Under the pieces are notes generated by a model that was not told the DNA's origin, ran no database searches, and saw only the letters and a program-made list of their open reading frames with translations. From Rhizobium sp. CCGE531 (GTDB taxonomy: Bacteria > Pseudomonadota > Alphaproteobacteria > Rhizobiales > Rhizobiaceae), in assembly GCF_003627795.1 (NCBI RefSeq), contig NZ_CP032685.1, forward strand, positions 62,001 through 126,000: a stretch of DNA of 64,000 nucleotides, read 5' to 3'. Shown here piece by piece: positions 27,026 through 36,143 of the stretch; position 1 is the stretch's first letter; each line of letters begins with the position of its first letter. Position numbers and translations under genes: made by a program.

Positions 27026-28189
27026 ATGTCCGCGGAATTCGACGTTGCCGTCATCGGGCTCGGCGCGATGGGAAGTGCTGCATTGTCCTTTGCAGCGGCT
27101 CGCGGCGCAAAGGCAATCGGGATCGAGGCGCATTTCCCCGCCCATGCGCTCAGCTCCTCGCATGGCGACAGCCGTCTGATCCGCCTCGGCTACTTCGAGG
27201 ATCCATCCTATGTTCCGCTGCTGAAGCGAGCTTATGAAAACTGGCGCTCGCTGGAGGCAAGGCTGCGCGCCGAGATCCTGACGGTCACCGGCGTCCTGCA
27301 GATCGGCGCGCCCGACAGCAAGATCGTCAGCGGCACGCGCGCATCCTGCGACATGCATGGATTGCCGCATGAGATACTCGACCGGGACGCCATGAAGCGC
27401 CGTTTTCCGGCTTTTGCACTGGAGGAAGGCGAGGTCGGCCTGCTCGATCCGCAGGGCGGCTATGTCAGACCGGAAGCTGCGATCATGGGCTATCTGAAGC
27501 TTGCGGCGGAGGATGGTGCCGTCCTGCATTTCGGCGAACGCGTCGTTTCCATCGAGCCCGACGATACGGGCGTGACGGTTGTTTCCTCGACGGGACGATA
27601 TCGCGCCCGCAAGGTGATCGTCGCAACCGGCGCATGGATCGCCGAGCTCGTGCCGCAGCTGAAGGCGCATGCGCAGCCGATCCGGCAGGTGGTCGCCTGG
27701 TATCAGCCGAAGGATGGTTTCGTTGCCGAACCACGGCGCATGCCCTGCTTCCTGCGCGACGAAGGCGCCGAGGGTTCCTATTTCGGCTTCCCGGCGATCG
27801 GCGTCGATGGCGTGAAAATCGGCCGCCACGCGCATTTCCGTGAACCGATCGACCCCACGATGCCCAATCCGCCGGTCAATGACGCCGATACCGATCTGCT
27901 CGACAGTTTCGCCCGCAATCGCCTGCCGGAGGCAGCGTCGTTTCGCGTGCGGGCGACGACCTGCCGCTATACCATGCTGCCTAGCGAGGATTTTCTCATT
28001 GATCGAGTCCCGGGCCTGCCTGATATCGTCGTGTCTTCGGCCTGCTCCGGCCATGGCTTCAAGTTTACGAGCGTGGTCGGCGAAATCCTTGCGGATTTGG
28101 CGCTTGAAGGCGGAAGCGCATTGCCGACCGCCCTGTTCTCCTTTGAGAAGCATTTTGGCGAGAAGTACTTTGGCGGCTTGCGGGCATAG
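27026..28189 (+). CDS. FAD-dependent amine oxidase, sarcosine / N-methyltryptophan oxidase (MSOX/SolA) family
   Basis: The 387-residue flavoprotein starts with the dinucleotide-binding FDVAVIGLGAMGSAALSFAAARG. It has the SSSHGDSRLIRLGYFEDPSYVPLLKRAYENW segment of the MSOX/MTOX family, and ends with SACSGHGFKFTSVVGEILADL. Cys313 in TTCRYTMLPSEDF matches the cysteine that binds FAD covalently in monomeric sarcosine oxidase. The enzyme should oxidise a secondary or N-methylated amine and release H2O2. It starts directly after the lyase homologue, so its substrate is probably linked to the imported compound. Confidence 0.88.
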   Translation: MSAEFDVAVIGLGAMGSAALSFAAARGAKAIGIEAHFPAHALSSSHGDSRLIRLGYFEDPSYVPLLKRAYENWRSLEARLRAEILTVTGVLQIGAPDSKIVSGTRASCDMHGLPHEILDRDAMKRRFPAFALEEGEVGLLDPQGGYVRPEAAIMGYLKLAAEDGAVLHFGERVVSIEPDDTGVTVVSSTGRYRARKVIVATGAWIAELVPQLKAHAQPIRQVVAWYQPKDGFVAEPRRMPCFLRDEGAEGSYFGFPAIGVDGVKIGRHAHFREPIDPTMPNPPVNDADTDLLDSFARNRLPEAASFRVRATTCRYTMLPSEDFLIDRVPGLPDIVVSSACSGHGFKFTSVVGEILADLALEGGSALPTALFSFEKHFGEKYFGGLRA

Positions 28190-28210
28190 GCCGCCAATCC
28201 CGTCGGCAAT

Positions 28211-28705
28211 TTAGCCGAGCGTCATGCGCCGCAGCACGTCCGATCTGAAATAGAAGTGCTGGACGAGTGCGCCGAGGATGTGAAGGACGACGACGATCCA
28301 GAGCAGGGACTTGATCGGACCGCCATGGACGAAGGCCGCCGTGTCGATCCCCAGATAGTAGGCTGCCATTCCCGACAGCGGCATCGCAAAGATCAGCACA
28401 TAGAGCAGAACGTGCGTCAGCCGCGCGATATAATGCAGGAAGGCGGGCTGATTGTCCGGCGTGGCGGGAAGGTCGGATGAAAATCTGACCGCAAGGCGCA
28501 TGATGGCGAGCAACAGGATGGCGATGCCGGCATAGGCGTGGATATTGGCGCTGGCGATATCGGCCGACGAGGGCGTCTGGCCGTTGCGGACCAGATGCCG
28601 CCACGCGTTCATTCCATCGGGAAACAAGAGATTGAAAAAGATGAGCAGGGCCATAAGCCAGTGAAGAATGCGTTGCGGAACGGAATAGGTGGATCTGGTG
28701 GACAT
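28211..28705 (-). CDS. Cytochrome b561
   Basis: The 164-residue membrane protein has four hydrophobic helices and the haem-ligand histidines expected of bacterial cytochrome b561: RILHWLMALL, ANIHAYAGIAILLLAIMRLAVR, ARLTHVLLYVLIFAMPLSG and IVVVLHILGALVQHF. It moves electrons across or along the inner membrane, often from quinol to superoxide or a periplasmic acceptor. It converges on the FAD oxidase gene with a gap of only 21 bp. The upstream region contains the hairpin of the aldehyde dehydrogenase gene. Confidence 0.88.
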   Translation of the reverse strand: MSTRSTYSVPQRILHWLMALLIFFNLLFPDGMNAWRHLVRNGQTPSSADIASANIHAYAGIAILLLAIMRLAVRFSSDLPATPDNQPAFLHYIARLTHVLLYVLIFAMPLSGMAAYYLGIDTAAFVHGGPIKSLLWIVVVLHILGALVQHFYFRSDVLRRMTLG

Positions 28706-28771
28706 CGGATCTCCTTAGATCGGAAATGTTCTAAAGATAGAACGTGATTCTAACGAGAACCTGAACGCCAC

Positions 28772-28811
28772 CGAGAGCCCGGACGGCCGTTTAAGAGCCT
28801 CCGGGCTCTCG
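28772..28811 (-). terminator. Strong stem-loop downstream of the aldehyde dehydrogenase gene
   Basis: CGAGAGCCCGGA at 28772-28783 pairs perfectly with TCCGGGCTCTCG at 28800-28811, forming a 12-bp stem 2 bp past the aldehyde dehydrogenase stop. There is no clear U-tract, so it may be a weak terminator or an mRNA 3' stabiliser that also insulates the cytochrome b561 promoter. Confidence 0.6.
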
Positions 28812-28813
28812 TA

Positions 28814-30229
28814 TCAGCTCAGCACGGCGCGCGGCTCAAGGAAAGACTCCAGACCATGCGTGCCGAATTCGCGGCCGATGCCCGATTGCTTGAACCCGCC
28901 GAAGGGGGCGAGCGGTTCGTGCGACGCGCCATTGATAACGACACGGCCTGCCTCGATGCGCTCGGCGATCCGCTTTGCCCTGGCGATATCGGAGGAGAAG
29001 ACATAGGCTTGCAGGCCATAGGCCGTATCGTTGGCGATTTCGAGCGCGTGCGCTTCATCGCGATAGGGGATGACGCAGAGCACAGGCCCGAAAATCTCCT
29101 CCCGCGCGATCCGCATATCGTTGTCGACGCCGGAGAAGATCGTCGGACGAACGAACCAGCCGCGATCGAGCCCTTCGGGGCGGCCTTCTCCGCCCGCGAT
29201 CAGCCGAGCGCCTTCTTCCTGTCCGAGGCGGATATAGGATTGGACGCGATCCCACTGCTTCTGGCTGACCATCGGGCCTATCTTGACGGCGGGATCGCTC
29301 GCATCGCCGACCTTGTGCGCCGCGACCGCATCGGTCAGTCGGTCGTGGATTTCCGCCAGTCGGCTTTCAGGCGCGAGAATGCGGGTGCCGGCGATGCAAG
29401 CCTGGCCGCTATTGGCAAAGCCGGCGGCCAAGACCTGCGGGATGACGGTATCGAGATCGGCATCATCCAGGATGATGTTCGGGCTCTTGCCGCCGAGCTC
29501 AAGCGTCACGCGCTTCAAGGTCGCTGAGGCAGCCTGAAGGATCGCCCGTCCCGTCACCGTGGAGCCGGTAAAGCTGATCTTGGCGATATCGCGGTGGCTG
29601 CTGAGGGCAGCGCCCACCACATGGCCATGGCCGTTGATGATGTTGAAGACACCATTCGGCAGGCCGGCTGCATGCAGGCATTCGGCGATGAGCTGCGTCT
29701 GGATCGCGCTCATTTCGGAGGGCTTGATCACCATGGTCGTGCCGGCGGCAATGGCGGTCGCAAGCTTGCTGCAGATGAAGCCGTAATTGCTGTTCCACGG
29801 CGTGATCGCGGCTGCGACGCCGGCGGGCCGCATCTCGATTTCAGCGTGGCCGATACGGCGCCGGAATTCATAAGTTTCGAGCGTCTTGGCCATGTGGAGA
29901 AACGCCGTGGCGGCATGCGGCACCGAAAAGCAGATGAAGGCTGCCGGTGCACCATATTCCTCGCGCATGGCGTCGGTGAGATCAGACGCGCGAGCCGCGA
30001 CGGCATCGTGTAGGCTTTGCAGCATGGCAATGCGCTCGGCCTTCGAGCTTTGCGACATCGCCGGAAATGCCGTCTTGGCGGCGCCGACGGCACTGTCGAC
30101 ATCCTGTTCGTCGCCAAGGCGCACCGTGCCGATCTGCTCCTCGGTGGCCGGGTTGAAAAGCGGAGCCTCGTCCTTGCCGTGCGGCTGAACGAAGCTGCCG
30201 TTGATATAGATGGTGTCGATGGTGCGCAT
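28814..30229 (-). CDS. Aldehyde dehydrogenase family protein
   Basis: The 471-residue protein has all the main NAD(P)-aldehyde dehydrogenase motifs: ITPWNSNYGFICSKLATAIAAG, the catalytic glutamate in TLELGGKSPNI, the catalytic cysteine in ANSGQACIAGTRIL, and EEIFGPVLCVIPY. It oxidises an aldehyde to an acid in the cytoplasm; the substrate is not evident. The start at 30229 has AAGGAGA 6-7 bases upstream, and the long open frame beyond it is not coding. It is divergent from a LysR gene 94 bp away that probably controls it. Confidence 0.93.
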   Translation of the reverse strand: MRTIDTIYINGSFVQPHGKDEAPLFNPATEEQIGTVRLGDEQDVDSAVGAAKTAFPAMSQSSKAERIAMLQSLHDAVAARASDLTDAMREEYGAPAAFICFSVPHAATAFLHMAKTLETYEFRRRIGHAEIEMRPAGVAAAITPWNSNYGFICSKLATAIAAGTTMVIKPSEMSAIQTQLIAECLHAAGLPNGVFNIINGHGHVVGAALSSHRDIAKISFTGSTVTGRAILQAASATLKRVTLELGGKSPNIILDDADLDTVIPQVLAAGFANSGQACIAGTRILAPESRLAEIHDRLTDAVAAHKVGDASDPAVKIGPMVSQKQWDRVQSYIRLGQEEGARLIAGGEGRPEGLDRGWFVRPTIFSGVDNDMRIAREEIFGPVLCVIPYRDEAHALEIANDTAYGLQAYVFSSDIARAKRIAERIEAGRVVINGASHEPLAPFGGFKQSGIGREFGTHGLESFLEPRAVLS

Positions 30230-30323
30230 GAACGTCTCCTTTATCTTCACGAGAGAGGTAGGATGCGCTACCTGATCGGTGTAGCTGGACAAAGCGGAAC
30301 AGGCTGATGAGGAAAATCGCGCA

Positions 30324-31220
30324 ATGAAGGCAAGCCTTGCGGAGCTCGAGGCGATCGCGGCGGTTGCCCGGCATGGCGGCTTTCGCGCTGCCGCCCGCGA
30401 ACTCGGCATGTCCCCGTCGGCGCTCAGCCACGCGGTCGCAGCGCTGGAGGAGCGCCTGTCCGTGCGGATTTTCAATAGAACGACGCGCAGCGTGACCTTA
30501 TCGGAGGCTGGCGAGCGCTTCGTGGCGGATATCGCGCCGGCGCTGGCAGTGATCGACAGGGCTATCGAGGATGCCGGCGGGTCGTCGGGATCGGTGTCGG
30601 GCACGCTTCGGCTCAACATGGCACCCGGCGCGGCGCGGATGCTTTTGGTTCCCCTCATTCTCGAATATGGGCGGCGCTATCCGAACGTGGACGTCGAGAT
30701 CGTCACCGATAACGCCTTGGTCGATGTGATCGGCAAGGGCTTCGATGCCGGCATTCGGCTTGCCGAGACCGTGCCGACGGATATGGTCGCAATACCTATC
30801 GTTCCGACGCTGCGCTCGCTCGTCGTCGGCTCACCCGCCTATTTCAGCAACAGGCCGCGCCCGCTCGTTCCGGGCGATCTCTTGCAGCATCGCTGCATCC
30901 GCGCCCGCATGGCAAGCGGCCGGCTTTATCGTTGGGAATTCGAGCGGCACGGTCAGGCCATTTTGATCGACGCGCCGGGAAGTCTCACTCTCGATGCTTC
31001 CGATCTATTGTTGAGCGCTGCCCTCGATGGGGTGGGGCTGGCCTATATCAGCGAAGCGTCTATTGCCGATCACATAGACGCGGGCAATCTGATCTCCGTG
31101 CTGGAGGACTGGAGCCCGCCTTATCCGGGTCTCAGCCTCTATTTTGCCCAGCGCCGCCAGATGCCGGCACGATTGCGCGCCTTGATTGATCTGATCCGTG
31201 AGCGCAACGCCTCCCGCTGA
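30324..31220 (+). CDS. LysR-family transcriptional regulator
   Basis: The 298-residue protein has an N-terminal winged helix (LAELEAIAAVARHGGFRAAARELGMSPSALSHAVAALEERLSVRIFNRTTRSVTLSEAG), typical of the large subgroup that controls divergent oxidoreductase genes. An effector domain follows, with LRLNMAPGAARMLLVPLILEY and GFDAGIRLAETVPTDMVAIPI. It is divergent from the aldehyde dehydrogenase gene. The intergenic space of 94 bp should contain its T-N11-A type site. Confidence 0.88.
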   Translation: MKASLAELEAIAAVARHGGFRAAARELGMSPSALSHAVAALEERLSVRIFNRTTRSVTLSEAGERFVADIAPALAVIDRAIEDAGGSSGSVSGTLRLNMAPGAARMLLVPLILEYGRRYPNVDVEIVTDNALVDVIGKGFDAGIRLAETVPTDMVAIPIVPTLRSLVVGSPAYFSNRPRPLVPGDLLQHRCIRARMASGRLYRWEFERHGQAILIDAPGSLTLDASDLLLSAALDGVGLAYISEASIADHIDAGNLISVLEDWSPPYPGLSLYFAQRRQMPARLRALIDLIRERNASR

Positions 31221-31298
31221 TGATCGGCGAAGGATTTGCGCCTGGAAGGCTATAGGAAGCAGGCGGCGGCCCATTCATGAGACCGCCGCTGGCTTAAC

Positions 31299-32057
31299 TT
31301 ATTTGCCGGCCTCCTTGGCCGCCTTCTCGATCACGGCGGCAACCTTTTCCGGCTGCGAGGCGAAAACGGCGTGGCTTGCCTTGATTTCGGTCACGTCGCT
31401 GCCGGCGCGCTTTGCCATATCGCGCTCAAGGTCGGGATTGATGGAGCGGTCGTTGGTTGCAACGACGGCCCAGCTCTTCTTCGCCCGCCAGGCCGGCTCG
31501 CCGATCTTGGCGGTAAAGGCGGCCTTTGATGCAAAGACCTGCGATTTCGCCAGGAAATCGGCTTCGTCCTTCGGCAGGTCGGCGGCAAAGTCGGCTGCGA
31601 ATGTTGCCGGATCCAGATAGAGATACTGGCCGTCCTTGGTTTCGCGGATGTTCATGCTACCCGCCGGCTTGGAGCTGGCGAGGCTGATCAGGCTTTCGCC
31701 CTTATCCGGCTGAAACGCGGCGACATAGACGAGGCCGGCGACATCCGGGTGGTTGCCCGCTTCGGTGATGACCATGCCGCCATAGCTGTGACCGACGAGC
31801 AGGCTTGGCCCGTTCTGAAGGTCGAGTACGCGGTTGGTCGCGGCGACATCGTCGGCGAGCGAGGTGATCGGCTCCTGGACGACCGTGATCTTGAAGCCGT
31901 CCTTTTCCAGGATCTCGGCAGTCTTGCGCCATCCCGAACCGTCGGCAAGGGCGCCGTGAACGATGACGATGTTCTTGATCTCGGCTGCCTGCGCCGCAAA
32001 TGCGACGGTGCTTGCGGCAAAGCCAAGGGCGGCGATGGAGAGAAAACGGGTATTCAT
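31299..32057 (-). CDS. Secreted alpha/beta hydrolase
   Basis: The 252-residue protein has a Sec signal peptide (MNTRFLSIAALGFAASTVAFAAQA) and an alpha/beta-hydrolase core: IVIVHGALADGSGW for the oxyanion region, LLVGHSYGGMV with the nucleophile Ser, and EIKASHAVFASQP with the catalytic His. It resembles periplasmic esterases of the salicylate-esterase/AB hydrolase type. The substrate is unknown. It is followed 48 bp upstream on the same strand by the DipZ-like gene, so both could be expressed together. Confidence 0.82.
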   Translation of the reverse strand: MNTRFLSIAALGFAASTVAFAAQAAEIKNIVIVHGALADGSGWRKTAEILEKDGFKITVVQEPITSLADDVAATNRVLDLQNGPSLLVGHSYGGMVITEAGNHPDVAGLVYVAAFQPDKGESLISLASSKPAGSMNIRETKDGQYLYLDPATFAADFAADLPKDEADFLAKSQVFASKAAFTAKIGEPAWRAKKSWAVVATNDRSINPDLERDMAKRAGSDVTEIKASHAVFASQPEKVAAVIEKAAKEAGK

Positions 32058-32105
32058 GGTGTGACTCCTGTCAGTTGAGGTTCATGCTTGGGTGGGATGG
32101 TAATT

Positions 32106-33878
32106 TCAGCCGAAGGTGAAGGCGTAGGCCTGGACCCCCGGATCGAGGAAACGGATCTCGAAGTTGCGTGCGGTAACGTCACCGGACTGGCGGACGAGCT
32201 GGTAGAGCTTGGTTGCAGTCACGGTGCCATTCCCGGCGTCGTCGATATCGGAGCCGTGGTCGGCGCCGGGCGCCTTTCCGTCCACGGTCACCTGGAAGCG
32301 GATCGGTTTTCCGTCGGACGCCGGCCCGAGGACGAGATGCAGGTCGCGGGCGCTGAAGCGATAACTGATGCCGCCGCCCGCCTTGTCAAGCAATGCCTGT
32401 TCCTGGCCGATAGTCCAGGTTCCTGCCAATCCCCATTGGTTGAGGCCGGGATTGGCAATCGAATAGTCGGCCGCAGTATCTGCCTTCACGCCTTCAGGGG
32501 AAGCAAAGCCTGTTGCCTGCTTGTAGCCGACATAGGTCTCGCCCGAGCGGATATGGCCGAGGTCCGGGCCTGCTTCCGCACCCTTTGCATCCGGAACGAC
32601 TGGCCCGTCTTGAGCCATGTCGCTGCCCGCTTCGCGCAGAAGGTCCTGGATCGCCTGTTCGGTCTGGCGATAGTTGCCTTCGCCGAAATGCTGGTAGCGG
32701 ACCTGTCCCTTGGCATCGATCAGGTAGTGGGCGGGCCAGTAGTTGTTCTCGAAGGCGCGCCAGATACTGTAGTCGTTGTCGATCGCGACCGGATAGCCGA
32801 TCTTGAAGTCTGCAATCGCCTTCTTGACGTTGTCGACATTCTTCTCGAAGGCGAATTCCGGAGCATGGACGCCGATCACGACGAGGCCCTGATCCTTATA
32901 CTTTTCCGCCCAGGCACGAACATAGGGGATGGTGCGGATGCAGTTGATGCAGGAATAGGTCCAGAAATCGACGAGCACGACCTTGCCGCGGAGCCCGGTT
33001 GACGTCAGCGGCGCGGAGTTCAACCAGGTGACGGCGCCGTCGAGCGAAGGGGCGGGGCCTTCGATGGGAAGGTCGCTGTGGAACGGGCGTGCCGTGTCGG
33101 TGGCAACCTTCACGACGCCGTTGCTGGCGACTTCGGTCCCCGGGCTTGCAGACTTGCTATGCAGCTTCTCCAGCAAGGCCTGCTCGAAGGAGCCGGTGCT
33201 TGCGTAGGAGAGGCGGGCGAGCAGGCCGGTGTCGAGGCCAAGGGCGATGGCTGCCACACCTGCCAGAACCGCAGCGCCCGCAAGCTGGCGGATGCGTTCG
33301 CTGACGCCGAGAGACCGCTTCATGCCGGCAAAGATCCTGCCGCCGGCAAAGAGAGCAACGGCAAGCGAGGTCGCAGCGCCGGCGCCATAGGCCAGCAGCA
33401 GGAATGTCGTCTGCAGATTGGCGCCCTTCAACGCGGCGCCGGTCAGGACGAGCCCGAGGATCGGGCCGGCGCATGGCGCCCATAGCAGCCCGGTCGCAAT
33501 GCCAAGCACGAAGGAGCTTTTGACGTTCGATGTCGCGCGGCCATTGCCCGCGGTGTTCAGGAGATTGTTGCCGAGATCGATGGCCGGCCGAGACAGAGCG
33601 CTCGCGATGCGGGGCGAAATCAGGCTCAGGCCTAAGAGGCCGAGCAGGACGATTGCCGCGAGGCGACCATATTCATTGGCACGGATTGCCCAGGCGCCGC
33701 CGATCGCAGCAAGGGTTGCGACGAGCGCGAAGGTCAGCGCCATGCCTGCAAGCATGGGCAGCGTGCTCCTGACGAAGGGCTGACCGGCGCGGGCAAAGAC
33801 GAAGGGGAGAATGGGCAGGATGCACGGACTAAGGATCGTCAGCGCACCGCCAAGATAGGCTATGATGAGAAGCGTCAT
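32106..33878 (-). CDS. DipZ-like cytochrome c biogenesis / thioredoxin fusion protein
   Basis: The 590-residue protein fuses three parts. Residues 1-225 form a CcdA/DsbD-type membrane domain with the two functional cysteine sites, LSPCILPILPF and WAPCAGPILG. Residues about 270-410 are a thioredoxin-like domain with the CxxC motif in WTYSCINCIRTIPYVRAW. The last 170 residues form a beta-rich domain seen in mycobacterial DipZ. The protein passes reducing power from cytoplasmic thioredoxin to periplasmic substrates. It starts 358 bp from the Tat-exported hydrolase, facing away from it. Confidence 0.88.
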   Translation of the reverse strand: MTLLIIAYLGGALTILSPCILPILPFVFARAGQPFVRSTLPMLAGMALTFALVATLAAIGGAWAIRANEYGRLAAIVLLGLLGLSLISPRIASALSRPAIDLGNNLLNTAGNGRATSNVKSSFVLGIATGLLWAPCAGPILGLVLTGAALKGANLQTTFLLLAYGAGAATSLAVALFAGGRIFAGMKRSLGVSERIRQLAGAAVLAGVAAIALGLDTGLLARLSYASTGSFEQALLEKLHSKSASPGTEVASNGVVKVATDTARPFHSDLPIEGPAPSLDGAVTWLNSAPLTSTGLRGKVVLVDFWTYSCINCIRTIPYVRAWAEKYKDQGLVVIGVHAPEFAFEKNVDNVKKAIADFKIGYPVAIDNDYSIWRAFENNYWPAHYLIDAKGQVRYQHFGEGNYRQTEQAIQDLLREAGSDMAQDGPVVPDAKGAEAGPDLGHIRSGETYVGYKQATGFASPEGVKADTAADYSIANPGLNQWGLAGTWTIGQEQALLDKAGGGISYRFSARDLHLVLGPASDGKPIRFQVTVDGKAPGADHGSDIDDAGNGTVTATKLYQLVRQSGDVTARNFEIRFLDPGVQAYAFTFG

Positions 33879-34236
33879 CGTCTTGTTCCTTTAGAAGCAA
33901 TTGACGGGCTGCGGACGGCGACGCGCCGTGCTCAGCAGTGACGCTATCTGCCGTTGGCGACGTATCTCGAATGTGTCTGGCTCTATGGGAGAATGTACCG
34001 AAACGTCGATCTTCTCGGCTTCGATACACTGCGATACAAACTGAAGGATGCCGGCGCGATTTTGCCGGCGCTTCAGGCGCTGCTAGTCCCTAGCCGATCA
34101 AAGGAAGTGATTGTATCAGACTGTATCTGCACGGTCCGAAGCTACACAGGCATTCAAAAGCCCGCTGCTTGCGACACATCGGCGATACATGCGGCTGGTT
34201 TTGTCAGCTTCACGATCCAATCGACAGGAGAGACAG
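33879..34236. promoter_or_regulatory. Divergent intergenic region with phased GATACA/TGTATC motifs
   Basis: This 358-bp gap has no convincing gene. It holds CGATACACTGCGATACAAA at 34022-34040, a direct repeat of GATACA with 10-bp spacing. It also holds TTGTATCAGACTGTATCT at 34111-34128, the same word on the other strand, again with 10-bp spacing, and a further GATACA at 34184. Direct repeats one helical turn apart are typical for OmpR/PhoB-type regulators. A gene of that class lies 1.2 kb downstream at 35403. Confidence 0.45.
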
Positions 34237-35289
34237 ATGTCTGAGGAAATCAATCACAATCGCCGCCGCTTCTTCGGTATTGCCGCCATTGCCGTCGCGG
34301 CCGCCGAATTCGGCCTGCCCGCTATCGCCGGTGCTGAGGAGGCCAAGGCTTCCGCTTCGACCCTGCCCGCCGTCAAGGCCGGCAGCCATACATCCTTCGG
34401 CGCGCTGAAGCAGATAGATGCGGGCGTGCTCAATGTCGGTTACGCGGAAGCCGGCCCGGCTAATGGTCCGGTCGTCCTGCTGCTGCATGGCTGGCCCTAT
34501 GACATTTACAGCTTCGTCGATGTCGCGCCGCTTTTGGCCGGCGCCGGCTATCGCGTCATCATTCCCTATCTTCGCGGCTATGGCACCACCAACTTCCTTT
34601 CGAAGGACACGCCGCGCAACGGCCAGCAGGCAGCGCTTGCCGCCGACATGATCGACCTTCTCGATGCGCTGAAGATCGAAAAGGTTGTCGTTGCCGGTTA
34701 CGACTGGGGCGGCCGCACCGCCGACATCATGGCCGCACTTTGGCCCGAGCGTTGCAAGGCGTTGGTGTCGGTCAGCGGCTATCTTATCGGCAGCCAGGAA
34801 ATCAACCGCAAGCCACTGCCGCCAAAGGCCGAGCTTGCCTGGTGGTACCAGTTCTATTTCGCCACCGAGCGCGGCCGCCTCGGCTATCAGGAAAACCGGC
34901 ATGATTTCGCAAAGCTGATCTGGCACACCGCCTCGCCGCAATGGGCTTTCGACGACGCCACCTATGATCGATCGGCCGCCGCTTTCGACAATCCGGATCA
35001 CGTCGATATCGTCATCCACAATTACCGCTGGCGCCTGGGTCTCGTCGAAGGCGAGGCGAAGTTCGATGCCGATGAAAAGAAGCTCGCCGCCGGGCCGATG
35101 ATTTCGATCCCGACGATCACCATGGAGGGCGACGCCAACGGCGCGCCGCACCCGGAGCCCTCGGCCTACCGCGGCAAGTTCTCGGGCAAGTATGAACATC
35201 GCACCATCACCGGCGGCATCGGTCACAATCTTCCCCAGGAAGCGCCGCAAGCCTTCGCCCAGGCTGTGATAGATGTTGATCGTTTCTAG
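34237..35289 (+). CDS. Tat-exported alpha/beta hydrolase (epoxide hydrolase / haloalkane dehalogenase-like)
   Basis: The 350-residue protein begins with a twin-arginine signal (NRRRFFGIAAIAVAAAEFGLPAIAGA) and then an alpha/beta hydrolase fold: LLLHGWPYDIYSF, YLRGYGTTNF, the nucleophile elbow VVAGYDWGGRT with Asp as nucleophile, and a late GGIGHNLPQEAPQAF with the catalytic His. An Asp nucleophile points to epoxide hydrolase or dehalogenase chemistry rather than a serine esterase. The start at 34237 has AGGAGAG upstream; a longer frame lacks support. It is separated from the downstream response regulator by 113 bp. Confidence 0.86.
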   Translation: MSEEINHNRRRFFGIAAIAVAAAEFGLPAIAGAEEAKASASTLPAVKAGSHTSFGALKQIDAGVLNVGYAEAGPANGPVVLLLHGWPYDIYSFVDVAPLLAGAGYRVIIPYLRGYGTTNFLSKDTPRNGQQAALAADMIDLLDALKIEKVVVAGYDWGGRTADIMAALWPERCKALVSVSGYLIGSQEINRKPLPPKAELAWWYQFYFATERGRLGYQENRHDFAKLIWHTASPQWAFDDATYDRSAAAFDNPDHVDIVIHNYRWRLGLVEGEAKFDADEKKLAAGPMISIPTITMEGDANGAPHPEPSAYRGKFSGKYEHRTITGGIGHNLPQEAPQAFAQAVIDVDRF

Positions 35290-35402
35290 TTCGGCGGTAG
35301 TGTGCGAGCGGGAGCTAGCATAGGCTGGCGCCCTCTGCCGTTGGCGCGATGAGGGATGACTATTCGTAGGTTGGTGCTTACGATGTTGAGTGGGAAATCA
35401 AA

Positions 35403-36143
35403 ATGGAGCATGTCGACCATATCCTGGTCGTGGATGACGATCGGGAAATCCGCGAGCTGGTGTCCAGCTATCTGAAAAAGAACGGCTTGCGGGCGACGAC
35501 AGCTGCCGACGGCCGGCAGATGCGCAGCTTTCTCGAGGCCAATTCCGTCGATCTGATCGTGCTCGACGTGATGATGCCGGGCGACGATGGCCTGGTGCTG
35601 TGTCGTGAGCTTCGCGCCGGAAAGCACAAGGCGACGCCCATCCTGATGCTGACGGCGCGCAGCGACGAAATGGACCGGATTCTCGGGCTGGAGATGGGGG
35701 CGGACGATTATCTGGCAAAGCCGTTTGCCGCCCGCGAGCTTCTGGCCCGCATCAAGGCGGTTCTGAGGCGCACCCGCATGCTGCCGCCCAACCTGCAGAT
35801 CAGCGAAGCCGGCCAGATGCTGGCCTTCGGCGATTGGCGGCTGGATACGGTCGGGCGTCATCTGCTCGACCGGGATGGAACGGAGATTACGCTCAGCGGC
35901 GCCGAATACCGTCTGCTGCGCGTCTTCATCGACCACCCGCAGCGGGTGCTCAATCGCGATCAGCTGCTGAACCTGACGCAGGGCCGTGATGCCGATCTCT
36001 TCGACCGATCCATAGACCTTCTCGTCAGCCGTCTTCGCCAGCGTCTGGGGGATGATGCGCGCGAGCCGGCCTACATCAAGACGGTTCGCAGCGAAGGCTA
36101 TGTCTTCTCCGTTCCGGTGGAAATAACGGAGCTTCGCTCATGA
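35403..36143 (+). CDS. Two-component response regulator, OmpR family
   Basis: The 246-residue protein has a receiver domain (HILVVDDDREIRELV, phosphoacceptor Asp in DLIVLDVMMPGDDG, MLTARSDEMDRILGLEMGADDYLAKPF) and an OmpR/PhoB winged helix (LSGAEYRLLRVFIDHPQRVLNRDQLL, then DRSIDLLVSRLRQRLGD). It overlaps the next gene by ATGA at 36140-36143 and forms a pair with that kinase. GATACA repeats upstream of the Tat hydrolase gene are a possible binding site. Confidence 0.93.
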   Translation: MEHVDHILVVDDDREIRELVSSYLKKNGLRATTAADGRQMRSFLEANSVDLIVLDVMMPGDDGLVLCRELRAGKHKATPILMLTARSDEMDRILGLEMGADDYLAKPFAARELLARIKAVLRRTRMLPPNLQISEAGQMLAFGDWRLDTVGRHLLDRDGTEITLSGAEYRLLRVFIDHPQRVLNRDQLLNLTQGRDADLFDRSIDLLVSRLRQRLGDDAREPAYIKTVRSEGYVFSVPVEITELRS

